Source: Adineta ricciae (taxonomy: Eukaryota; Rotifera; Eurotatoria; Adinetida; Adinetidae). From it: a stretch of DNA of 64,000 nucleotides. Position 1 is the stretch's first letter, and every line of letters starts with the position of its first letter. The DNA lies in assembly GCA_905250025.1 (NCBI GenBank), contig CAJNOJ010000164.1, forward strand, positions 62,001-126,000. The letters run 5' to 3'. Shown piece by piece: positions 41,635 to 53,780 of this stretch. Made by a program: the position numbers and the translations under genes. The notes under the pieces are model-generated. The model was not told where the DNA came from and did not search any database. It was given only the letters and a program-made list of their open reading frames with translations.

Positions 41635-43191
41635 TGATGATAAATCAAATCGATTAATCGGATGGGCAACAATGAGACAGCTGAGAGTTAAATCTACGCT
41701 ATGCCCGAAACAAACTGCAATATCGTCTGTCTGCGAAGAAGATTACAATCAATTTCATGCAGATCAACGATCTTATGTACCAGAATGGAAAGATTACACA
41801 TCGAATAATTATACTGCGTTCATTCGTCAAGCATTTACCTATCAATCGGGTGCCGTATTGGAGACATATACATATGTTGGAGATCATGCAAGTTATGGAA
41901 GTGGTGGTTATGTGTATGAATTTCGTGGTCGTTTGAGTGACCTTCAAAGTAATCTCTCTCAACTTCACCAACTTAGCTGGATCGATAACCGCACTCGCGC
42001 TGTGATCATTCAATTGACTTTGTACAATCCGAATGTTCAGTTATTCACAGCTGTCACTTTGCTCGCTGAATTTCTCTCATCGAGTGGAGTCTTTACCAGT
42101 GCTCGTTTCGAGCTACTTAGCTTTTACAGTAATTCATATTTGCATTTCGAAAATTCACGAACCAACTTATTTCGTTTTAGCATTCACATCAGTGTATCAA
42201 TTAGTATGCACCATCGTGTATATGTTATTCATTTTCTATTTCGTTTGGATTGAAATACGGCTATTGATACAAATGAAATGGCAATATTTTCGTCGATTTT
42301 GGTCGTATGTTGAAATTGGAATTATTGTTTGTTCATGGACAAGTGTTGGTATTTACATCTGGCGATACAAAGAAAGTCAACGAATTGGTCAACTGTTTAA
42401 AGATACCAATGGATACGTGTATATTAATTTACAATTGGCAGCCTATGTTAATGATGTTCTCACCTTTTTATTTGCTTTTTGTTGTTTCTTCGGTACAATT
42501 AAATTGGTGAAGTTTTGCCGGTTCAGTCAACGTCTTTGTTTATTTATTGAAACACTTCGATATGCTGGAAAACAATTGATATCGTTTACAATGATGTTCT
42601 CGATTGTCTTTCTGTCATTTCTCTGTCTCTTTTATTTATTATTCGTTTCGAAATTACTCAGATGTTCAAGTTTATTGGGAACAGCTCAGATGCTATTCGA
42701 AATGACTTTGATGAACTTTGATGCCACGGGAATCAGCGAGGCTGATGCATTTCTTGGTCCGCTGTGTTTCGCTGTGTTTATTTTCGTCGTTGTTTTCGTC
42801 TGTATGAGCATGTTTTTGTCGATCATCAACGAAAATTTCGCTCGTGCAAGAAGCAACATGGATGGTAAAAATGAAGAAATATTTTCATTTATGTTGAGCA
42901 CATTTCAACAATGGATATGTAAGAAATTGAGAAATGATAGACTCTTGTTTTTTATTGATGATACTTTAGATTCCAAAAAGCCGGCCGATAGAAAAATCTT
43001 GAAGGACCGATTGGGTGAGAGATACAGCGATCAAATGAATTCATTTTCTGAGCGTGTCGATGATTTATTGAAAGTCATCGATCGAGTATGTGAAAGTCAC
43101 ATTTTAGTTTTATCATTCTTATATCTCAATCTTGTAGATTTATATCAGTCAAATTCAAGATGCTTCAACTGTCAAGGAAATGAATATTTAA
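41635..43191 (+). CDS. Polycystin-1-like channel domain, 3' part (copy B)
   Basis: Exons 41635-42128 (5' cut by the n), 42181-43085 and 43138-43191, equal to exons 21-23 of the complete gene. It contains the extracellular polycystin domain, the six-TM channel with pore-loop-like NFDATGI, and the cytoplasmic tail. Here the tail frame is intact: RLLFFIDDTLDSKKPADRK.. runs through the last intron to a short helical end (..QIQDASTVKEMNI). Copy A has four extra bases at the start of this tail. Confidence 0.8.
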
Positions 43192-43569
43192 TCGGTCTTC
43201 AACAAAACAAACTTGAAAGACACGTGCGATATATTTATTCATTCTTGTACATATGAAATTCTTTCAAATACTTATTTACTAAAAATGAAACTATTCGTCG
43301 CTTTTGTCGTTCTTGAGTGCATTTGTATTATAATTACATAATAAATCACGCATCGGCAGTTCTACATGACTTCTCTCTAGCGCGAACTGATTAAGAGGAG
43401 ACTTGCAAAGTTTCGATAAGTTTTCAAGGTTTCTTGTAGTCATTTCGTTATTACGAAATCGACTATTCATTGTAGCAATGAAGAGTCATGATTCACCAGG
43501 TAAAACACGTGTTATTACGACATTTAAATGTAATCATACATACTTTTCTGTCATTCATTCATCACAGAT

Positions 43570-44435
43570 ATGGAATTAAGTGCACAGGATATTTCTTGTC
43601 GTGGACCAACCGAAGCTAGCCATTGGAGTAAGTTAGGAGAAAAAATTTGGGTGATCGGACTCGTGTAATCGTTCTATTTAGTTATTCCTAAACTACTTCT
43701 AGCAAGTAGATATCCTGGCGCAGACGATCCCGATGAACATCAACGTGTAACTCGATTAATATACGATTGTGGCATTGAAGTATTCGTCAATCTCATGACT
43801 CCACGAGAATTGACTCGTTACAAACCATATGAACCACAAATTCGACAATATACTCTTCATGGTTATTTTGTCTTTTGAAAAGATTCACATAAGTATCCCA
43901 TAGTCTGCTTGTATAGATAATCGGAAAGTGGAATTTATATCATTTCCAATACCTGATCAATCTATTTGTCGAGATGATCAGAAAGTTCTAGATTTTTGTT
44001 TGGATCTATCTAAAAGACTGCAAGAAAACCAGCAGAAAATTCTGATTCATTGTCGGTAAGTCAAAGCAAATGTTCCGAAAGTACTATTTGAATGACTATG
44101 TTCGTTTCTTTCTTCAAAAAGAGGTGGTCGTGGACGAACTGGAACGATAATGTCGATTCTAATCGGAATGTTGTTTCATCTCGAAGGTAAACTGTCTTTC
44201 GTTTCTCTGTTTAATAACGATTTTTCTGTACAGCGGAAGATGCAATGAACTATAATTATCAGTTACAACAACAACGCATAAAAATCAAAGGCAGAACTAG
44301 CCACTTGCATCCACGTACGTCAACAGGAATAAAACTAACAATGATGAAAACATTTTTCTTGCAGGCCAACGTGAACAAGTACGAGAAGTATTGCAAACGT
44401 ACAAAGATCGACAAAGAGACCTTGTTGACTGTTGA
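43570..44435 (+). CDS. Dual-specificity/tyrosine phosphatase-like protein, copy B
   Basis: Same exon plan as copy A, with the CX5R loop HCRGGRGRTGT intact and the end at VDC-stop (44433-44435). An upstream mini-exon beginning ATGAAGAGTCATGATTC (43477) can be spliced by GTAAAA...CACAG in frame to ATATGGAATT, adding about ten residues. I keep the conserved ATG at 43570 as the minimal start. Confidence 0.7.
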
Positions 44436-45087
44436 TTTCGACACGATTAACTTGGAATTTTTCAAACACATTTGATTTTTATAAGAAAATAAACAGTTGA
44501 ATATGACGTGTATCTAAGCTACTATCTTTTGAAAACGTGAGAATACCGTTGACTTGCGCAACAATGTATTATGAATATATTCAAGCGCTCGTCTCACTGG
44601 TAAAAATCCGTATTCACTCTATTGTTGTGCTACTGGCATTTGTTGAAGCGTCAAAAATGTGAGTTTCTCATCATCACATCAACAATGCCCACGGCTTTGA
44701 CGTGAGAAATTTTCCGTCACCCACTTTTGTCGTTTCAAAGCTACTCCTGACGAAAGAGAGACGAATCTCATGTGTTTTTCCCTAATTATCTGAAGTATCT
44801 TTTACTCAACAGAAAGAAGTAATAATCTAACGTAACTAGTTCTCTCACTATTATATCACTATGCGAATGACATCAATATCATACATTGCGAAGAAAAAGG
44901 AACTTAAACGCGGGCTCTTTCTTTTTCCTTCCCATAATGATGCAGCTGAATTTCCATGTATTATGTTATGTCATATAGGAAAGTGTTTTGTCTTCATTCA
45001 ATATTAACGAGAGAATGCAAGTGCCAACGAAGAATAACCAAGCTTTCCACAAACAAGCATTTTTTAAATAGGGCAACAATAAATAAC
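44436..45087. other. Intergenic, nothing recognised (copy B)
   Basis: Counterpart of 23413-24100, with a few small deletions relative to copy A. No coding or RNA signal. Confidence 0.4.
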
Positions 45088-46739
45088 ATGCTTTGGGTTA
45101 CACTTATTTTCTCATTAGTTCCTCTACGAAGTTGTGTACTTCTTGGTAAAATCCAAGATCATCAAGCGATCGGTATTAGCAATGAATTATTTTTTGCCAA
45201 TGTAACAGAAAATCAATGCGCTTGTCAGCTAATGCAATCAAAGGGATACATTTCCGGTTTTAACTACTATTTAACTAATCAAACTTGTGAAGTTTTCTTT
45301 TCAAATCAAAGTTCACTATTCATTGAATCAAATGTGAATGCGAACTTCATCTTTATCAATCGATCGACAATATCGATAATCAAGAGTAATCAAATCGGTA
45401 AGAAAAGCGTTTTAAATCAGACTCAATCTTTTTCCAGTAAGTACTTTCATAGAGCATAAGAGACGAACAGGAAAACTTGAGTTTTTCATTTCATTTACTG
45501 ATGAGTTACGGTTTGTTTGGTTTGTGAAAGAATTTGTGAAGAAAAATATTCATTATATTAGTAACATCAACAACATCCACCTCCTCATCCTCATCAACGA
45601 CAACATCCTCATCGTCATCATCAACAGCAACTACTGTTGGTAAGTAGTATCCGAAGAAAAAAAGAAAAATCTCTGGGAGAGTTCCTCCTTTATTAGGTCT
45701 CAACAATAACAGTATGTTTCTGAATCAAACTATTTATTCGATTGGCACCCAAGCGTATTCACTGGCAATAGCTGATTTCAATAACGACAATAAATCAGAT
45801 ATCGTCGTTGCAAGGCTGTCCGCAAATAATATTGGTCTGCTTATTAACAGTGGTAATGATGGTATATTTTCGATTAACTATTCTTACGCAGTGGGGCTTT
45901 CGCCTTGTTATGTTATTGCGGCAGATGTTAATAATGATAATAAAATAGACATTATTGTTACGAATCACGATTCCAACAGTGTTAGCATTCTATTGAATAG
46001 AGGTAATGCAACTTTTGCTAGTCAGATCACCATGCCAGTGGGTGTCCAGCCATGGACAGTAACAGCAGCAGATTTGAATGGTGACGGATATGTCGATTTG
46101 ATCGCTACAAACAGTGCTTCAAAAAACATTAGTGTTCTTTTTAATTTACGTAATGGTACCTTTCAAAATCAAATCACTTATACAGTAGGAAGTGCTCCTC
46201 GTTCTGTTATCGCGGCAGACATAAACGGTGATAATCTAGCTGATGTTATAGTTGGAAATGAGGGTGCAGGTACTTTGAGTGTTCTAATGAATACCGGTAA
46301 TGGATCTTTCAGCGCTCAAATCGCCTACGCGGTTGGTAGTCAACCCAATTCCATTTCAGCGACTGATGTTAACAATGATAATTCACTTGATCTTATCGTT
46401 GCAAATCAGGGATCAACTTTTGTCAGCGTACTTCTTAACAGAGGCAACGGCGATTTCCGCAGTCAAGTGGCGTATACAATTGATATAGGATCCCGTTGTA
46501 TTGTAGTTACAGATTTGAATTATGACAATAAGCCGGACATTGTCGTCGCCACGCAAAACACAAACTCTATTAATATTCTTCTTAATACAAATAATGGAAC
46601 GTTTGGATATCGAACTGTCTACGCAGTTGGTGATGGGCCGCGTTCAGTCTCAGTAGCAGATCTCAACAATGACAACAAGCCTGACATGGCTGTTGCAAAT
46701 AGCAATACGACTAGTATTAGTATTCTCTTACATATATGA
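45088..46739 (+). CDS. Secreted PAN-like/VCBS repeat protein, copy B
   Basis: Exons 45088-45397, 45562-45639 and 45697-46739. Signal peptide, PAN-like Cys segment, Ser/Thr linker of 26 residues (55 in copy A) and seven VCBS/FG-GAP repeats of the same length as copy A. Exon 3 aligns without gaps. Substitutions fall mostly outside the D-x-N-x-D calcium-loop positions, suggesting that the propeller is under constraint in both copies. The start follows copy A; the open frame extends upstream to 44956 without support. Confidence 0.8.
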
Positions 46740-47309
46740 TATGCTAATAAAAAGAACTCTGGTTTCTCTTATAACAATTTCGTTCGTAATATTTACGTCG
46801 CATCGTGCTTTTGTTATCTAGATTTTTCAATAAAATACATTTTGAAAGTGGACTGCTAAAAATAGAATTTCTAATATGAAAGTAAAGTACTTGGTGGCAA
46901 GGATATTTTGTTAAAAAACAAAATTACGACTTCGGTAACAAGTAATTTACATCGTAAAGAGGCTTAAAATGGCACATGATTACAGAAAGGATCACCTTCC
47001 GTCCTAATGATATATTGTTGATAATGGTAAGAGAGAATAAAGAGGAGTTCTCACCCTAGAAGACTCTAATCATTATTATAAGTCTTCATCACAGTCCTAT
47101 ATTCATGCATGATTCCCCGGTATAATGAGTTTCTTTTGTAAACGGATTAATCAAAATGCTAGCGGGATGAAATGTGCGTCTTTCTATATTAGAACAGGCA
47201 TTTCGCTTCGAATATGTAATCTCATATATCTTCTAGAAGTTCTTTCTCTATAGGAGTAATTATTTCGATGCAGCGTACTGTTCTGTGAGCGCGAAATACA
47301 AAATTCTCT
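46740..47309. other. Intergenic, conserved with copy A
   Basis: Counterpart of 25840-26407, retaining the GAAGACT/AGTCTTC inverted repeat. No gene seen. Confidence 0.4.
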
Positions 47310-48326
47310 ATGGATCTTTTTCTCGTGAGATTTGTCATTCCAATATCGATCTTGTGGGTAATACTTGGTCTCATTGGACTTCTCGGTAATTGCATCACCA
47401 TATTATTCTCGTCATATCGAGCTAGAATATATTGGATATTTATATTAATAAGTTCGGTAATTGATTTCCTATTTATTTTACTGTATTTTACCCTAGTCTG
47501 GCTAGTTGTGTACTATATTGATGAAGATCGGGAAAATTTTATCATTATTGTTACGAGTTTCGTGATAGTCATGTTATTTTTACCGCATTTATCTAATAAT
47601 TGTATGTTAATTGCTTACATTCAAGAGTTAGTGTTTGCCAGTGATCTTGATTCATGTCTGGGAAAATTAAAAAACTGGAAAATAATACGATGGACAATTT
47701 GCTTTATATTGTATAGCGCGATTCCGCTGATAGGTATGCCAGTTATACTTATTACCGACTTTTTCGTTGATACTACGGAAAAGTTTATTTTTCACTCATT
47801 TTGGATGTCATATGTTATATTGGTTGGCATTGTTCCATCTATATTAATGATTCTAGTCGTTTCATTTTCACATCGAAACGACTATCGCGGACATCAAGAA
47901 ACCGTAAGTTTATATATCTTTACTGAAATCTATAGACAGTATCGTTCATTTTTGCCATAGAGAACCACGTTGACAGAGATTTCAAATGGGTTCCATCGAA
48001 GATTTATCTTCACAATGACAATTCAGGTTTTGGCGACTGTATCGTGTCTGTTGATGTGGACTACTCTGTTGGCGAAATTTGCTATAAGCGGAGATGAAAA
48101 TCTGAAACATTCAGCTGTACCAGCTCTGATTATTACCTTTTACATTTATAATATCAATCACATCAAGTCTTTCTATGTTTTAGTATTCACCTTGAAAGAT
48201 TTTCGAGAGAAATTCATTGAAACGTGTTCTTCAATACGTCGACGACGTGCACGTTCAACAACTGAATATCACTTTGTTGAAAACACACACACTCGATTAT
48301 CCGAAGATCAAGAGACACACTTATAA
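47310..48326 (+). CDS. Seven-transmembrane receptor (GPCR-like), copy B
   Basis: Two exons, 47310-47904 and 47962-48326, with the same lengths and splice phase as copy A. TM1 with the GN motif is identical, and differences are mostly conservative hydrophobic exchanges in the membrane segments. At the exon 2 start Arg-Thr replaces Gly-Val of copy A. The frame is fully open, so both copies look functional. Confidence 0.7.
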
Positions 48327-48480
48327 AAGATTTATTTTCGTTTGTTGTATCTTTCTACTTATCAGAAACGTCAGTAATGTTCACTGTTATCACACGCACA
48401 CTCAACACATACAGTGTCATCCATACATTTGAAAAAAAATCATAATTAGTTTATGCAAAGAAGCATCGATCGTTCATATT

Positions 48481-50049
48481 TTAGACCTCAAATTCCATTT
48501 CATCTTTTGTTTTCTTGAAAAGTGTGAATCGAATGAAACCGTCTTCTCGCTCCACTTGCGTTTGTTTCGGCTCTATCTCGTCTTTAAATGGAATCTCTAA
48601 TTTAAATGAACCAATCGGAATATCAGATTGGCGGATCACGGGATCAGTCATTGCTTTGATTAAGTCAGATCGTGTACCTTCGAGTTTCATGCAGTTGCTC
48701 TCGATGCTCGTTTTGATTTCTCCTTTCTTGAATCCCGATGCTTCAATAATCAAACAATATTGGTCTTTATCTTCGTATAAGTTATATCGCGGTTGCCACT
48801 GTCCACTTTCATTTCGAATAAAATACCCTGCATCGTCATAAACAAGCTTCTCTGATAATTCCAATGGTACGGGATCTGTCGAGAGATCTCCACGATACTC
48901 TCGATTCTCGAGCACAATATACGGTTGGCTACAGTGCTGTGCAAGTTTCAAACTATTATGTTCAGAATCGGCTGACGAATGATTTTCTTGTTTCAATAAC
49001 TGTGGTAGTTTAGTATTGATAAACTCAATCATGTCATGAACTAGATTGAGACTACGTTTGTTGTCGGAGTTTTGTAAGAGATTCATAACTCCATCGAACG
49101 TTTGCCGATTCCAATTTTTCGATGCATCCGAACGAGCTTTTGCTAAAATATAATGGCTTACGTCGATTCCATTTTGCTTTGATGTGAAAAATTTGATCGT
49201 TTTTGAAACACGGTTAGATACGACTTGTCTCGAATCGGCCTTTGCTTTAAAAATCTTTCCTAGATCGTCTTCAATCACCTTTTCGAGATCTTCAACCGTT
49301 TCAACATCAAGAAAGTTATGAATGATTACCACGCTCTTTTTCTGTGGATAATTTCGAAGATATTTAAGTATTTCTTTAATGTAAATCTGATCTGTTGCAC
49401 GTAAACGATTCACAACAATGATGAGAAATGTCGATAAATGTAATACTACTTCTCGTAGCAGTGCTTCAGTAGCTCTCTTAAATTCAATTTCGTCACTACT
49501 GACTGGCGTGTCCGTGCCAGCAGTATCCAGAAATACGATATTCGTGTAGTTTTCTCGTCCAGCTGTAATTGATATACCTTCTGTCGATACTAAATTTCCA
49601 GTGGGAAGCTCGATGCCACACAATTTTTCTAATAGAAACGTTTTGCCACGATTATATGCTCCTATAACAGTAGCCACAACACCTTTTTTGCTCTCCGACG
49701 ATGCGTCATCGTTTGCTGCGTGATCAAAACTGCTCTTAGCTACCTTCACCTTTTTTGTGTGTTTGTTAACTAAAACCTCCCAGCCTTTTGAACGTAAATC
49801 GGATATATTATTGATACGAATGATCACGTCATAAAGCGATTCGATAGTACAGTATTTACTCGATTGACCATGGGACGATGTATTGTTTTCATAAAGTCTA
49901 AGGCCTGCAAGAATCGTTGAGAGCGCTGAATTATTATTGGAAGTTGTTGTCGACGGCTTCTTCTCGTCGGTGTCGTCAGTGAGATCTGTTTTCGGCGAGC
50001 TCATCTTACTTTTGACGGAATCGAGTATTTTATCTATTGGTTTGCTCAT
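48481..50049 (-). CDS. GBP-like GTPase fused to a small heat-shock domain, copy B
   Basis: 522 aa, same length as copy A. P-loop GAYNRGKT at 130-137, TEGIS, DTAG at 175-178, and an alpha-crystallin domain at 419-522 ending FEV. Substitutions cluster in the low-complexity N-terminus and in the helical linker, for example around 240-265 of the GTPase C-terminal part, while GTP-binding motifs and the HSP20 core are conserved. The ATG at 50049 is the first in frame; the upstream frame open in copy A is closed here, which sets the start for both. Confidence 0.8.
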   Translation of the reverse strand: MSKPIDKILDSVKSKMSSPKTDLTDDTDEKKPSTTTSNNNSALSTILAGLRLYENNTSSHGQSSKYCTIESLYDVIIRINNISDLRSKGWEVLVNKHTKKVKVAKSSFDHAANDDASSESKKGVVATVIGAYNRGKTFLLEKLCGIELPTGNLVSTEGISITAGRENYTNIVFLDTAGTDTPVSSDEIEFKRATEALLREVVLHLSTFLIIVVNRLRATDQIYIKEILKYLRNYPQKKSVVIIHNFLDVETVEDLEKVIEDDLGKIFKAKADSRQVVSNRVSKTIKFFTSKQNGIDVSHYILAKARSDASKNWNRQTFDGVMNLLQNSDNKRSLNLVHDMIEFINTKLPQLLKQENHSSADSEHNSLKLAQHCSQPYIVLENREYRGDLSTDPVPLELSEKLVYDDAGYFIRNESGQWQPRYNLYEDKDQYCLIIEASGFKKGEIKTSIESNCMKLEGTRSDLIKAMTDPVIRQSDIPIGSFKLEIPFKDEIEPKQTQVEREDGFIRFTLFKKTKDEMEFEV

Positions 50050-50878
50050 TCTGTTATTTTGTCTAAATTATTTTAACAGAAAGCTTGCTCGAACTGGTAG
50101 AAACGATGAAATGCTTGTGTTTGTTATTTTTGTTAAATATTTCAATTCTACTTTACGTAGTTTTCTTTTGAAAAAAGAAATTTTACGAATGTAAACAAAG
50201 GTAAAGTTATTTTTTCTCGCATTGAAAGATTGGAGAAAAAGAGAGTGCGATGGCGATGGTGTCGTTGCTCTCCTCTTCCAACACCCTCACTTTCATTCCC
50301 TAGGAAATCTCACTATTAGTTAATTGAGATTTAAAAAATCAACGATTCATGTGCGATATTTTTTCTTATGACTATGAAATCTCTAGGCTATATAAATATA
50401 CCGAATGCGTTTTGTTTCGATTCGCAACTTATTCTTCGCAATGTAAATCGAAGCACTGTTGTATTTTGTTTGCATACCACGTTACCATTAAATATTTAAG
50501 GGACAAGAATATTTGTATAGAAATAAAAAGTATGCTCTTTCCGAAGACTCCTAAAATGCGAAGTAATAAGCTATTTTAGCTGTTATCTGACAAGTTACCT
50601 TTTTTTAAACATCGCTTAGCTTCTACGTTAAAAATAAAAACCATTAATTCAATGGCAAATGAAAACCAAGACGTTATAAATACGATCGATAAGACAAAAA
50701 TTATTTCACAAAGAACTAAATAGCTATAACCGAATAGTCATACAACAAACGTCAAATATTCTCGTGGTCTGGCTGAACACCTGCACGCACATCAGTAATC
50801 AAGTTTATCAAAATGTAATGAAACAATTAGAAGATGGATAATATAAGCACACATCCATTTGGTGGTAAACAGAGAGAT

Positions 50879-51588
50879 GGGTGCGGGGGGGGGAGGGGTG
50901 GCTGGATACACCGACTCAGCTGCATATGATACCCTAGTGAATTGTCTGCTTGGGGATGAATACCGAGTGATGTCATAATATCATTACCACGGGTATCCGT
51001 TAAAAAATCGACAACACTATATCCAGAATTCCGAGGAATTTGAGTGAATTTGGTCGATACCCGGCGGGTAACGAGATAGCAACTCATGATGGTATCATTG
51101 GCAGGAAGGGCTATGAGAATCTAGAAGGGAATATGATCTGGTACTTTACGCCTTGGTTGCTGAGCTAGAGTGAACAAAAGAAGGAACCACTGGTCGATGA
51201 ATCACTTGTAGGAGCGCAAATTGCAAGAGGCTTTTGTCCACGTACTGACCTTTTACCCATACCCACGCCATCACCCGCACCACATCCTCACCCTCACCCA
51301 CACCCCACCCTCACCCCCACCCCCCCCCCCCACCCCAACCCCCACCCACACCCACCCCCACACCCACACCCACACCCACACCCACACCCACACCCACACC
51401 CACACCCACACCCACACCCACACCCTCACCCACACTCATTACGTTAATGCATCGTTCTACAATCCCCAAAGTCAATCAATGTTACTTTTGCTTTCACTAT
51501 GAACAATTAGAGAAAAATAATGGCTCCTTGTTCGTACAAAACACATATTTATAATTAATTACCAGTCTGTTTTTCTGGAATATGGATA
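50879..51588. other. Copy-B-specific insertion bounded by G-rich and C-rich tracts
   Basis: Replaces about 1.35 kb of copy A (29940-31291). It opens with a G-rich tract (50879-50904), then about 340 bp of mixed sequence of unknown origin. A minus-strand frame here (to 51087) has no recognised domain. A degenerate C-rich stretch follows (51255-51354), leading into perfect CCCACA hexamers, then flanking sequence. Matching to copy A resumes near 51589. Confidence 0.7.
51355..51425. repeat. Interstitial telomere-like repeat (CCCACA)n
   Basis: Ten perfect CACCCA units occupy 51361-51420, with partial units either side. The complement is TGTGGG, the hexamer reported for bdelloid telomeres. Degenerate C-rich variants precede it from about 51255. 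This identification rests on my recollection of the published bdelloid repeat. Confidence 0.65.
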
Positions 51589-51713
51589 TCATCGCGCGAC
51601 AGCTGTCGACTTGCACCTGATAGGCGAGTCGTTTTCGTTTTACACTGATGATGTCTTTCGCAAAGGAGAAAAAAAAGAAAATATTTGGTATTCGTCGTAC
51701 ACTTCTTAATGCA

Positions 51714-53477
51714 ATGTGTTTAACCTTCGAAAACCTACCCGATGAAATAATCTTATACATATGTCAATATCTTCGTGGAGCTGATGTTTTATATTCCTTT
51801 TACAATCTGAATACTCGACTGAACACAGCCCTAACAGGCTATTGTCGGTATGTGAATCTCATGGGAGTTGCATATAAAAAGTTAACATATGTGATATATC
51901 ATGTTCTACCATGTATTGGACAACATGTTCGATCGTTCTGTCTGAATACATACTGGGAAAGTATGATTCCTGACCAATTAAGTCAGCTTCTGTACAGTTC
52001 ACGTTTATGCGGGATATTTCCTTACATTGAAAACTTGACTGTGCGTGGATTTTCAAGTGAAAGATTACAAGTTTTTCTTGATTGTATAGAGAATCTTCCA
52101 CGGTTGGACAATTTAAAAATTCAATTTCTCTCTGGGAGTTCAACCGGTATCTGCCTGAGGAAATTATTCTCAGCGAATCAAGGTCGACTTTCAAAAGTCT
52201 TCTTCGATTGGAATTCGATAGATTTAGATATACCTCAAGATACTTCGGACATATCTTGTCCAAACATTCAAGAATTAACCATACCATTGACATCGATTAA
52301 CACGCTAGCACGTTTGTGTAAAGTCATCCCAAATGTTCATTGCCTGCACGTTAATCTTGGTACTTTTTTTGTTGATATTGGGAACTGTGCAGAAGCCTTC
52401 GAGGATGTCTCGCCTCTGCTTCGTTTAGTTGATTTCAGCATAGATTCGATTGATTGGTTCTGCCCTTTCGATGCTTTCGTTGCTATGATTCGAAAGATGC
52501 CTTCGTTACAAAAACTCAAGTTTAACCTGTGTACAGAAGAGGAGTCTTTTCTAGTCGAAGAAAATATTCGAATGAATTTACCTATTTCGTGTTATCAAAT
52601 CGATTATTTCATTGATTATAGTCCTTCTGAAATGGATTCTGAAATAAAAAATCTTCTTACTTCCAAACGAACTGTTCCTTCATCCGTTCATCTTTTATTT
52701 GATGAAACTCATGATATTCTCAATATTCATACCGTTCCATGCTGCATACAATCCTTTGTTTTATCTGGATCTGTCGCAAAACAAATGATGTCAGGTTCAT
52801 CATACGCCGAACATATTCGAAATTTACATATTTACGATGCACAGTGTTTAAACGATGTATTTCAAATACTACAACATTTTCGTCACCTTCATACTCTTTC
52901 GATCAATACGCTCAACAGTCTGACTATGTGTATGTCTCTTAAATAAAGTCTATCAGTTAACAGATCTTTGTTTCTAGTGAACAATTCGACAACTTCCAAC
53001 AAGCCGATCGTCTTTCACTTGCCATATCTAAAACAACTCCGTATTGACGGAACATGTGAATTGTCAAACTTACTTGATGCAGCGTCAGACCTCTATCAGT
53101 TTAATGTTGATTTCGATTGTGTGAAAATGTTCATTCAGAATCATGCTCGTTCAACTCGAACAAATGTTAGATCTATCGACATCTTTAACTGGACGGATAC
53201 TCATGCCGAATTATTGCAGCATATTACTCAAACTTTCGTTACTCTCAATCACGTCAATATTCACATGGCCAGTAGAACGTCAACTATGGATTCGTTTCTA
53301 CTAGAGTATCTTCCGGTATGTAAAAATGGTATGCAAGTTTCGCTCGGTGTAAAAGGATCGCTTTCCGAACAAGTTCAGACTAATATTCGCCAATGGGTTA
53401 TCGATCATTCCCATCTAAGCGAAAAGGATTCATTTGCTGTACAATACCGGCGAGATTGGTTCCAATTATGGTTTTAA
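51714..53477 (+). CDS. F-box protein with LRR-like region, copy B
   Basis: Exons 51714-52929 and 52978-53477. The F-box FENLPDEIILYICQYL is identical to copy A. There is one extra codon (Phe) in a T-run near 52365 relative to copy A. The frame is open upstream to 51648, but those residues are not shared with copy A, so the ATG at 51714 is used. Predicted SCF substrate receptor, substrate unknown. Confidence 0.75.
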
Positions 53478-53780
53478 GATTGAACATATGACATTGTCGT
53501 TTCTAGTTTTCAAACATAAATTCATAAGAAATTTTTACACAAGCATAGAACAGTTTGAGTCAATATCGAAAAAGCCTCCATTATGGTTCAGATTTAATAT
53601 GAGTCATGTCGTTCTCTTTTTTTTTCTTTCTAGTTAGTAATAACGTCGATTAACAGTTGCTATCAACATTCCTCTTTGCTGACGTTAGTTTGATGTCCAA
53701 AGTAAATACTCTCGCATTTCAGCTCGAGAAAAACAAAACACCGAGTATTTAATTTCGTTTGTATTTTTAAGAGTACATTA

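Noticed and set aside
51355..51425. CRISPR array or simple microsatellite reading of the hexamer run
   Set aside because: No spacers, a eukaryotic context, and the unit equals the reported bdelloid telomere hexamer.
51221..51502. Open frame encoding Pro/Thr/His repeats
   Set aside because: It is simply the translated telomere-like CCCACA repeat and its degenerate flank.
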